A stretch of DNA of 5,905 bases from an uncultured Streptococcus sp. Lineage in GTDB: Bacteria > Bacillota > Bacilli > Lactobacillales > Streptococcaceae. Position numbers and translations under genes: made by a program. The stretch spans positions 1-5,905 of the forward strand of contig CABPWC010000091.1 in NCBI GenBank assembly GCA_902461025.1. Reading direction: 5' to 3'. This document shows, one piece after another, positions 1-5,568 of the stretch; position 1 is the stretch's first letter; each line of letters begins with the position of its first letter. Below the pieces are notes generated by a model that was not told the DNA's origin, ran no database searches, and saw nothing but the letters and a program-made list of their open reading frames with translations.

Positions 1-880
1 CAATCTTTTCAAGATAATCCACGGCAGCTGCAAGTCCAATAGCACCAGCCATATTAGGAGTTCCAGCCTCGAATTTCCAAGGCAATTCCTTCCAACTAGC
101 AGATTGCTCATAGACGAAATCAATCATTTCGCCGCCGAACTCTACTGGTGACATTTGTTCCAGATACTTTTCTTTACCGTAAAGAACACCGATACCAGTC
201 GGACCAGCCATCTTGTGACCTGAAAAGGCAAAGAAGTCCACATCCAAATCCTGTACATCAATCTTCATATGAGGCGTGGACTGAGCACCATCCACCACCA
301 TAATAGCTCCAACTTGGTGAGCCATTTGTGTGATTTCTTTGATAGGATTAACCACTCCAAGAACGTTTGATGCGTGAGCTAGTGAAACAAATTTAACTTT
401 GTCAGTCAATTTAGAACGCAAGTCATCCATATCCAGAGCTCCATCTTTGAGATAGACATAAACAAGCTCTGCCCCAGTCTTTCGGCAAGCTTCCTGCCAT
501 GGAATAATATTGGAATGGTGTTCCATGACTGAAATCAAGACCTGGTCTCCCTCAGTCAAGATTTCCTCAGCGAAACGTGCCACCCAGTTGAGACTGGTCG
601 TAGTTCCTCTCGTAAAGAGTACTTCCTTTGTCGAACCTGCATTGATAAACTTACCAATGGTTTCACGAGCGGCTTCATATGATGTTGTCGCTCTCTCAGC
701 CAAGGTATGAACACCGCGGTGGACATTGGCATTGTCCTGCTCATAGTAGCGATTAATGGCCTCCAGAACAGCTAGTGGTTTTTGTGTCGTCGCAGCATTA
801 TCCAAATAAACCAGAGGTTCGTCATTAACAATCTGATCTAAAATTGGAAAATCCTTGCGAATAGCTTCTGCATCTAACAT
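1..880 (-). CDS. sufS: SufS-type cysteine desulfurase, 3' end cut by window edge
   Basis: Group II cysteine desulfurase, a PLP enzyme that takes sulfur from L-cysteine as a persulfide and, in Firmicutes, passes it through SufU to the SufBCD scaffold in the cytosol. Translating from the ATG at 880-878 gives 293 open residues before the left edge; the family is about 405-410 long, so roughly the last 115 are missing. Visible landmarks: the N-terminal YLDNAATTQKP stretch (residues 25-35), MEHHSN with the PLP-stacking histidine (119-124), VVDGAQ with the PLP-contacting Asp197 and Gln200, and the Schiff-base lysine in SGHKMAGPTG (Lys223). The catalytic cysteine lies in the unseen C-terminal part, so activity cannot be confirmed here. 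The gene follows sufD after 10 nt with a strong Shine-Dalgarno, so it belongs to the same operon. NifS/IscS are less likely because the motif context is SufS/CsdA-like. Confidence 0.95.
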   Translation of the reverse strand, partial: MLDAEAIRKDFPILDQIVNDEPLVYLDNAATTQKPLAVLEAINRYYEQDNANVHRGVHTLAERATTSYEAARETIGKFINAGSTKEVLFTRGTTTSLNWVARFAEEILTEGDQVLISVMEHHSNIIPWQEACRKTGAELVYVYLKDGALDMDDLRSKLTDKVKFVSLAHASNVLGVVNPIKEITQMAHQVGAIMVVDGAQSTPHMKIDVQDLDVDFFAFSGHKMAGPTGIGVLYGKEKYLEQMSPVEFGGEMIDFVYEQSASWKELPWKFEAGTPNMAGAIGLAAAVDYLEKI

Positions 881-886
881 AGGCTT

Positions 887-892
887 CCCCTT
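887..892 (-). promoter_or_regulatory. sufS ribosome binding site overlapping sufD stop
   Basis: On the minus strand AAGGGG runs from 892 to 887, 6 nt before the sufS ATG. Its first two bases are the last two of the sufD TAA stop (893-891). Ribosomes ending sufD therefore cover the sufS initiation region, which suggests coupled translation. It also fixes the sufS start. Confidence 0.75.
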
Positions 893-2153
893 AGCGTTTT
901 GACAATTTTTCTTCGATGGTTGCAATCATTTCATCACGAACTTCTTTGACTGGAATCTCAACGATTACTGATCCAAGGAAGCCACGAACAACCAAACGTT
1001 CTGCAGTTGCCTTATCCAATCCACGGCTCATGAGGTAGTACATGTCTTCTGGATCAACTTGACCAATAGAAGCCGCGTGACCTGCAGTGACATCATTTTC
1101 ATCAATCAAAAGAATTGGGTTGGCATCGGAACGTGCTTGATCAGAAAGCATAAGAACACGGCTTTCTTGTTGGGCATCTGCTCCCTTAGCTCCCTTAATA
1201 ATGTGGCCAATACCATTGAAGGTCAAAGTTGCTTTTTCAAGAATAACCCCATGTTGAAGGATATTACCGATAGAGTTGCAACCATAGTTAGTTACTCGAG
1301 TATCAATCCCTTGCACCTGACGACCACTTGAAAGAGCTACGACCTTGAGGTCTGCATGGCTACCATTTCCAAGTAGGTCACTATCAAAGTCAGCAACAAC
1401 ATTTCCTTCGTTCATGACACCGATTGCCCAGTCAATACTTGCATCGTTGCCTAATTTACCACGACGGCTAATGTAAGCAGTGACGTTTTCACCTAGACGG
1501 TCAATCGCAGCAAACTTCACTTGTGCGCCTGAACGTGCAATGACTTCTACTGTGATATTGGCAGTTGCCTTAGCACTACCTTCACCACGTGACTCCAGAC
1601 GTTCAAGGTAGCTAATCTTACTGTTCTTACCAGCGATAATAAGGATATGCTTGTTAAATGGCACATCGCTATCGCTGTCTTGGTAGAAAATACCTTCAAT
1701 TGGTTCTGTGATTTCTACGTTATCTGGAATGTAGAGAACAGCACCACTGTTAAAGTAAGCAGTGTGATAAGCTGCCAACTTGTCATCATCGTACTTAACA
1801 GATGACATGAAGAATTCTTCTACAAGTTCTGGGATTTCTTCTAAAGCTGAATGGAAGTCTGTAAAGACCACTCCTTGTTCAGCCAACTCAACTGGAATTT
1901 GTTCGAAAACAGTTTGAGTTCCAACCTGCACCAATTTCAAGTGATTATCTAAAGCAGTGAAATCAGGTACATTTGCTGACGGTTCACTTTCTGTGATGGT
2001 ACCATCACCAAGATTCCAACGGTGAAATTTGACACGCTCAATGACTGGCAATTCCAAACTCTCAATCTTATCAAAGGCTTTTTGACGGAGGTCTGACAAC
2101 CAGCTTGGTTCAGCGTGCATTTCTGAAAAAAGTTTAATAGTTTCTTTAGTCAT
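891..2153 (-). CDS. sufD: Fe-S cluster assembly protein SufD
   Basis: SufD pairs with SufB and the ATPase SufC to form the SufBC2D scaffold on which Fe-S clusters are built in the cytosol. The 420 residues match the usual SufD length. The N-terminal third is helical and variable (about 1-115). A long beta-helix core follows (about 130-340), with typical segments such as the ISYLERLESRG region near 180. The C-terminal SufB/SufD signature runs through about 335-395 (SDQARSDANPILLIDENDV, then AGHAASIGQVDPEDMYYL and RGL). His359 in AGHAA corresponds to the conserved SufD interface histidine implicated in iron binding in E. coli SufD; that assignment is by motif position only. The start is supported by AGGAG 6 nt upstream of the ATG (2164-2160). 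It lies 27 nt after sufC and 10 nt before sufS, with no terminator between. SufB is the closest alternative, but SufB is usually longer (about 465-470 residues). Confidence 0.95.
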   Translation of the reverse strand: MTKETIKLFSEMHAEPSWLSDLRQKAFDKIESLELPVIERVKFHRWNLGDGTITESEPSANVPDFTALDNHLKLVQVGTQTVFEQIPVELAEQGVVFTDFHSALEEIPELVEEFFMSSVKYDDDKLAAYHTAYFNSGAVLYIPDNVEITEPIEGIFYQDSDSDVPFNKHILIIAGKNSKISYLERLESRGEGSAKATANITVEVIARSGAQVKFAAIDRLGENVTAYISRRGKLGNDASIDWAIGVMNEGNVVADFDSDLLGNGSHADLKVVALSSGRQVQGIDTRVTNYGCNSIGNILQHGVILEKATLTFNGIGHIIKGAKGADAQQESRVLMLSDQARSDANPILLIDENDVTAGHAASIGQVDPEDMYYLMSRGLDKATAERLVVRGFLGSVIVEIPVKEVRDEMIATIEEKLSKR

Positions 2154-2180
2154 TTACTTCTCCTAAAAGATACGAGGGAA

Positions 2181-2951
2181 TTACAATTCTTCCTTGTAGT
2201 CATAGCCAAGTTCTTCAGCTAGTTTCGCGTATCCTTCACGTTCCAAACGTGCTGCCAATTCAGGACCACCAGAAAGTACTACACGACCTTCCATCATAAC
2301 GTGTACCACATCTGGTGTGATATAGTTCAAGAGACGTTGGTAGTGAGTAATGATCATAGCACCAAAACCTTCACCACGCATAGCATTGACACCTTTAGAG
2401 ACAACTTTAAGAGCATCAATATCAAGACCTGAGTCAATCTCATCCAAGAGGGCAAAAGTTGGTTCCAACATCAAAAGTTGAAGAATTTCGTTACGTTTTT
2501 TCTCACCCCCTGAGAAACCTTCGTTGAGGTAACGCTCTGCCATTTCTTCTTTCATGTTGAGCAATTCCATTTTTTCATCTAGCTTAGTGATAAACTCACG
2601 AACTGAAATCTTCTCATCGTCTTCTTTACCAGCATTCATAGCTGCACGAAGAAACTCAGCATTGGTAATCCCAGGAATTTCTGATGGATATTGCATGGCA
2701 AGGAAAAGTCCCATACGCGCACGCTCATCCACTTCCAATTCAAGGATGTTTACACCGTCAAACAAGACTTCACCTTTAGTGACTTCATAGTTTGGGTTCC
2801 CCATAATAGCAGCTGAAAGAGTAGACTTACCGGTACCATTTGGTCCCATGATGGCTGCAATTTCCCCTGTTTTAAGAGTCAGATTGACCCCTTTTAAAAT
2901 TTCTTTTCCTTCAATTTCAACGTGAAGATCTTTGATCTCTAATACTGACAT
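2181..2951 (-). CDS. sufC: Fe-S cluster assembly ATPase SufC
   Basis: ABC-type ATPase of the SufBC2D complex; it is soluble, and its ATP-driven dimerisation reshapes SufB-SufD during cluster assembly rather than driving transport. The 256 residues show the full ABC motif set: Walker A GPNGTGKS (36-43), Q-loop Gln87 in AMQYP, signature FSGGEKKR (146-153), Walker B LLDE (168-171, catalytic Glu171) followed by the D-loop SGLD, and switch His203 in ITHYQR. The SufC-typical stretch after the signature (NEILQLLMLEP) and EIDSGLDIDALK separate it from transporter ATPases, and no permease gene is adjacent. The ATG at 2951-2949 is preceded by AAAGGA with a 6-nt spacer. It is the first gene of the suf operon, behind its own predicted promoter and a leader of about 95 nt. 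The order sufC-sufD-sufS is the usual Firmicutes arrangement. Confidence 0.97.
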   Translation of the reverse strand: MSVLEIKDLHVEIEGKEILKGVNLTLKTGEIAAIMGPNGTGKSTLSAAIMGNPNYEVTKGEVLFDGVNILELEVDERARMGLFLAMQYPSEIPGITNAEFLRAAMNAGKEDDEKISVREFITKLDEKMELLNMKEEMAERYLNEGFSGGEKKRNEILQLLMLEPTFALLDEIDSGLDIDALKVVSKGVNAMRGEGFGAMIITHYQRLLNYITPDVVHVMMEGRVVLSGGPELAARLEREGYAKLAEELGYDYKEEL

Positions 2952-2974
2952 GATTGTTCCTTTCTTTTCATCCT

Positions 2975-3032
2975 TTTTACTGTATTTACCTGAAATTTAA
3001 CCTTTTTAAATCCCTAAAAAAACACAGTAAAA
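2975..3032 (-). repeat. 9-bp inverted repeat in the suf leader
   Basis: On the minus strand TTTTACTGT (3032-3024) is followed after 40 nt by its exact reverse complement ACAGTAAAA (2983-2975). The enclosed AT-rich segment has a smaller TTTTTA/TAAAAA pair (3020-3015 with 3008-3003). The arms could form a long stem-loop in the 5' untranslated region or be two half-sites for a regulator. The downstream arm ends 12 nt before the AAAGGA Shine-Dalgarno of sufC. The region is AT-rich, so chance cannot be excluded. Confidence 0.45.
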
Positions 3033-3053
3033 TGTCAATAAATATACCTTAAT

Positions 3054-3064
3054 AGTATAACAAA
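3054..3064 (-). promoter_or_regulatory. Predicted extended -10 promoter of the suf operon
   Basis: The minus strand reads TTTGTTATACT from 3064 to 3054. It has the TNTGN extension followed by TATACT, one mismatch from the TATAAT consensus. Transcription would start near 3049-3047, giving a leader of about 95 nt before sufC. There is no recognisable -35 hexamer, because that position falls in the stem of the preceding terminator. Extended -10 promoters tolerate this. A perfect TTGACA lies downstream at 3038-3033 but has no acceptable -10 at 16-18 nt. Confidence 0.6.
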
Positions 3065-3083
3065 AAAAAGCCTAAAAGGCTTT
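3062..3083 (-). terminator. Intrinsic terminator after the small membrane-protein gene
   Basis: On the minus strand a 7-bp stem AAAGCCT/AGGCTTT (3083-3077 with 3073-3067) closes a TTT loop. The T-tract (3069-3062) continues directly out of the 3' arm. It lies 22 nt past the stop codon of the 64-residue ORF and would end the dnaX transcript before the suf promoter. The T-tract lies on the minus-strand side, so the signal works mainly in that direction. Confidence 0.85.
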
Positions 3084-3093
3084 GATTTTGTCT

Positions 3094-3113
3094 AGAAGCT
3101 AGGAGCTACTTCT
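3094..3113 (-). other. Imperfect hairpin spanning the small ORF's stop codon
   Basis: Minus-strand bases AGAAGTAG (3113-3106) can pair with CTA-G-CTTCT (3102-3094) around a CTC loop, giving 8 bp with one bulged G at 3099. The TAG stop (3108-3106) lies in the upstream arm. The intrinsic terminator begins 10 nt further on. It may simply be a chance pairing. Confidence 0.3.
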
Positions 3114-3300
3114 TCCCTTGAAAATGATCATCTATAGCGCTCACAATTTTACCCATGATATAACTCACGCGAAAATTTCTCAGGATCAAAATAGCCCAAA
3201 GCAAGGCCACGATATACCGTTGCTCCATGATGGATTCATTAAAGAAATAAGTCTCAGCAGCAGTAAATAAGGCCATGATAATAAATTGTTGTCTGTTCAT
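3106..3300 (-). CDS. Small membrane protein of unknown function, 64 residues
   Basis: I cannot assign a function. A hydrophobic N-terminal stretch (about residues 6-20, FIIMALFTAAETYFF) and a clearer membrane segment (about 29-41, YIVALLWAILILR) suggest one or two membrane helices. A short hydrophilic tail follows, ending HFQGKK. Small streptococcal families of this kind exist (DUF3272 comes to mind), but I cannot verify membership. It starts 22 nt after dnaX, in the same direction, and is followed by an intrinsic terminator, so it is probably the last gene of the dnaX transcript. The ribosome site is weak: GGTGG at 3314-3310, 9 nt before the ATG. A better AAAGGGA lies further off, at the dnaX stop. 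Its position between two transcription boundaries and its protein-like composition support it as a real gene. Confidence 0.75.
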   Translation of the reverse strand: MNRQQFIIMALFTAAETYFFNESIMEQRYIVALLWAILILRNFRVSYIMGKIVSAIDDHFQGKK

Positions 3301-3322
3301 AGTCTTTTACCACCAATTCCCT

Positions 3323-4987
3323 TTAATCTTCAGCTATAGTCACTTTATCTGCTAAAAATTCAAAGCCTTGAGGAAGAATTGACTCCTCAGTCTCATCCTT
3401 CACGACTTGTCCTTGAGAACCTTTAGCTCTGCTTGAAAATGCAGCTCGAACTTCCTTCCATTCTTCCATAGAAATAGCAAGAATCTCTGGAGAAAATCCA
3501 GCAGCGCGACTAAGAATATTGCCAAACATAGTGTTTAGATTGTCTCGTTTCATGGTTTGACCAGCATTGAAATTCGATTCAAAAGCCAAAATCGCATGAT
3601 GTTCATTAGCAGCAACTGGTTTAGAACCAGCCAAGAGTGCCTTATCTGGACCAGATAAGCTTTCAATGACTTCTCCCCAAGCATTCTGAAGACGGATTAA
3701 GTTTTGACGGGCTAAGTCTGGATTTTCTACTGCTTCTTGAAGAATAGACTGTACCTTATTTCGATCTACACGATAGATTGATTTACTGTTAGTCGGACGA
3801 CTTGGTGTAGAAACAGTTTGTTTGGGATTAGAACCAACATTGGCAAGAGCTTGTTTCAATCGTACAACTTCTTCTCGAAGAGAAGACAATTCCTCAGCCA
3901 CTTCACCTGAAAGTTCTGGTTGAGAATCAATTTCTGCTAAACGAATAGTCATCATTTCGGCATAAATTTTAGGTTGTAGGCTAGCCTTAATATCAGCTAG
4001 ACTTTTAGTAGCAAGACTAATCATCTCAAACAAGACATCCTGCGGAAGAGCTAAGTTTCTCTCAAATGCATCACTATGATGTGTATTTTCTCCGCCTGCT
4101 TGAACAATTAAGATATCACGGAGATATTGCAGCAAATCGACTACAAAACGTGTCATGCTCTTTCCATTCTCAAAAATCAAATCAAGATTTTGAAGGGCTC
4201 CCGGTACATCCTTTTGAGCTAAAGCAGCTACGTAATGATCCAAGGCACTTAAACTAATGGTACCAGTGATTTCTTCTGAGACTGCAGTTGTCAATGTAGC
4301 TTCTTGGGTTAAGCTTAATGCTTGGTCTAGAATTGACAAGGCATCCCGCATCCCACCTTCAGCTCGTCGAGCAATAATTTCAACAGCTTCTGTTTCGTAA
4401 GCAATCCCTTCTTTTTCTAAAATCTGGAAGATATGATCTCGAATATCCTGAGTCTTAATGGACTTGAACTCAAATCGTTGAACACGAGACAAAATAGTTG
4501 CAGGAATTTTATGAAGCTCAGTCGTTGCCAAAATAAAGACTACATTTGGAGTTGGTTCTTCCAGTGTTTTCAAAAGGGCATTAAAGGCACCTGTCGAAAG
4601 CATATGAACCTCATCAATGATATAAACCTTATACTGAGCTATACTTGGAGCATAAGTTGATTTATCACGAATATCACGAATTTCATCAACCCCATTATTA
4701 GAAGCAGCATCCATTTCGATAACATCTTCTAAACTTCCATCCGTAACAGCTTGACAGATGTAACAGTTATTACAAGGTTCTCCCCCTACTTGATTAGGGC
4801 AGTTCATAGCCTTAGCAAAAATCTTAGCCACACTAGTCTTACCAGTTCCACGAGGCCCTGAAAAGAGGTAGGCGTGACTAATCTTATCCTGTTCCACAGC
4901 CTGTTTAAGAGTTCTAGCAACAACTTCCTGGCCCACTAACTGTGAAAAATTTTGACTTCTATATTTTCGATAAAGCGCCTGATACAT
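3323..4987 (-). CDS. dnaX: DNA polymerase III subunit gamma/tau (DnaX)
   Basis: Clamp-loader ATPase and organiser of the replisome: it loads the beta clamp and links the polymerases to the helicase. It has 554 residues. The AAA+ module shows Walker A GPRGTGKT (44-51), a four-cysteine zinc site (Cys63, Cys72, Cys75, Cys78), Walker B VYIIDEVHML (Asp125, Glu126), sensor 1 in LATTE (153-157), and the arginine-finger region SRVQRF (167-172). Sensor 2 is GGMRDALSILDQ (Arg214). The collar domain III runs to about 350. A short heptad-like stretch (362-383) and a Ser/Pro/Thr-rich linker (385-403) lead to the tau C-terminal domain (about 405-515). The SRC motif has Val169 in place of the common cysteine, with the arginine kept. 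I found no in-frame slippery heptamer of the E. coli type, so only the full-length tau form is expected. The start overlaps the upstream stop by 1 nt and has GAGGAG 8 nt upstream. Confidence 0.97.
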   Translation of the reverse strand: MYQALYRKYRSQNFSQLVGQEVVARTLKQAVEQDKISHAYLFSGPRGTGKTSVAKIFAKAMNCPNQVGGEPCNNCYICQAVTDGSLEDVIEMDAASNNGVDEIRDIRDKSTYAPSIAQYKVYIIDEVHMLSTGAFNALLKTLEEPTPNVVFILATTELHKIPATILSRVQRFEFKSIKTQDIRDHIFQILEKEGIAYETEAVEIIARRAEGGMRDALSILDQALSLTQEATLTTAVSEEITGTISLSALDHYVAALAQKDVPGALQNLDLIFENGKSMTRFVVDLLQYLRDILIVQAGGENTHHSDAFERNLALPQDVLFEMISLATKSLADIKASLQPKIYAEMMTIRLAEIDSQPELSGEVAEELSSLREEVVRLKQALANVGSNPKQTVSTPSRPTNSKSIYRVDRNKVQSILQEAVENPDLARQNLIRLQNAWGEVIESLSGPDKALLAGSKPVAANEHHAILAFESNFNAGQTMKRDNLNTMFGNILSRAAGFSPEILAISMEEWKEVRAAFSSRAKGSQGQVVKDETEESILPQGFEFLADKVTIAED

Positions 4988-5001
4988 TATGCTTTCTCCT
5001 C
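4987..5001 (-). promoter_or_regulatory. dnaX Shine-Dalgarno and TAATG stop/start overlap
   Basis: The minus strand carries GAGGAG at 5001-4996. The overlap TAATG follows 6 nt later, its last base at 4985. The final A of the upstream TAA (4989-4987) is the first base of the dnaX ATG. The Shine-Dalgarno lies inside the last codons of the GAF-protein gene, so dnaX translation is probably coupled to it by re-initiation. Confidence 0.8.
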
Positions 5002-5484
5002 AAACATTGAAAATTTCCATTCTGTCTTATCTAGTAAAATGGACACAAACTCTTCTAAATAGCGTTGATCAATTTCATCATAATCATCAACATGAGATGA
5101 GTCCAAATCCAATACACCCAGAAGCTGTCCGTTTTTTACCATTGGAAGTACGATCTCGCTACGAGCACTACTATCACAAGAAATATAATTTGGATAAGTC
5201 TTGACATCACCAACGATAACTGTTTGACAGCTAGCCGCTGACTCACCACAAACTCCTTTTCCGAGCGCAATTCTAACACATGAGACTCCACCCTGAAAAG
5301 GGCCTAAAATAAGCTCATTTCCGTCATATAAATAGAAACCTGCAAAGACAGTACGAGGAAAGTTCATTTTTAAGAGAGCACTGGCATTTGATAGATTAGC
5401 CAACACATTGGTCTCACCTTCTAAAAGACTAGAGAGTTGTTCATTTACAATTTGATAAATTGATTCTTTTTCGGAATGTAACAT
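4987..5484 (-). CDS. GAF-domain free methionine-(R)-sulfoxide reductase (fRMsr/YebR family)
   Basis: Probable cytosolic reductase of free L-methionine-(R)-sulfoxide, recycling oxidised methionine with thioredoxin-type electrons. The 165 residues form a single GAF domain. The fRMsr pattern is present: AGFYL (48-52), LGPFQG (60-65), SCVRI with Cys69, GKGVCGE with Cys79, ISCDSSARSEIVLP with Cys103 and Glu110, and GVLDLDS with Asp126 and Asp128. The cysteine spacing of 10 and 24 residues matches E. coli fRMsr Cys84, Cys94 and Cys118 as I recall them; an extra Cys86 is present. This goes beyond a plain 'GAF domain protein' call, though the activity remains inferred. The ATG at 5484-5482 is chosen because the N-terminal helix and LLEGETNVLANLSNASALL (20-38) match the family, and the next in-frame ATG (residue 40) would remove them. 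No Shine-Dalgarno precedes it, and the promoter places the transcript start on the ATG. It overlaps dnaX by 1 nt. Confidence 0.88.
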   Translation of the reverse strand: MLHSEKESIYQIVNEQLSSLLEGETNVLANLSNASALLKMNFPRTVFAGFYLYDGNELILGPFQGGVSCVRIALGKGVCGESAASCQTVIVGDVKTYPNYISCDSSARSEIVLPMVKNGQLLGVLDLDSSHVDDYDEIDQRYLEEFVSILLDKTEWKFSMFEEKA

Positions 5485-5490
5485 AAATCC

Positions 5491-5501
5491 ATTATATCAA
5501 A
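5491..5501 (-). promoter_or_regulatory. Consensus extended -10 promoter for the GAF gene and dnaX
   Basis: The minus strand reads TTTGATATAAT from 5501 to 5491, an exact TNTGNTATAAT. The -35 position (5519-5514) is only the T-tract of the rpsA terminator, so the extended -10 probably carries recognition. Counting the last T of the -10 as -7 puts +1 at 5484, the A of the start codon. This is the only clear promoter seen ahead of the GAF protein, dnaX and the 64-residue ORF. Confidence 0.75.
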
Positions 5502-5513
5502 AAATACTAGTTG

Positions 5514-5550
5514 AAAAAAGAAAAATCCCTTGTTTTACAACAAAGGATTT
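5514..5550 (-). terminator. Intrinsic terminator of rpsA
   Basis: On the minus strand a 12-bp stem with one G-T wobble (5550-5539 with 5534-5523) closes a GTAA loop. It is followed by TT, C and six T (5522-5514). It begins 18 nt after the rpsA stop codon. It should end rpsA transcription and insulate the following gene from that highly expressed message. Confidence 0.93.
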
Positions 5551-5568
5551 ATAATTAGTTCTGATTGA

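Noticed and set aside
556..744. Minus-strand 62-codon frame inside sufS
   Set aside because: It is an alternative frame of the SufS coding sequence, whose correct frame carries continuous family motifs.
1059..1331. Plus-strand open frame of 90 codons inside sufD
   Set aside because: It lies wholly within a strongly supported gene on the other strand, has no ribosome site or family resemblance, and is best read as a shadow frame. The same applies to plus-strand frames at 510-710, 2554-2790, 4066-4257, 4433-4660 and 4989-5204.
2154..2180. Terminator or extra promoter between sufC and sufD
   Set aside because: The 27-nt gap holds only the sufD Shine-Dalgarno; there is no stem with a T-tract and no -10 element.
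3010..3038. Canonical sigma-70 promoter using TTGACA at 3038-3033
   Set aside because: The hexamer is perfect, but the sequence at 16-18 nt spacing (around AGGGAT) does not resemble a -10, and TTTAAA is 22 nt away, which is too far.
3323..4987. Programmed frameshift in dnaX producing a short gamma subunit
   Set aside because: I looked for an in-frame X XXY YYZ heptamer such as A AAA AAG. The A-run near 4411-4417 and the T-runs are in the wrong phase, and no stem-loop-plus-slippery arrangement stood out.
5485..5492. Alternative ATG at 5492-5490 as the start of the GAF protein
   Set aside because: It overlaps the -10 box and is out of frame with the GAF coding sequence (8 nt offset).
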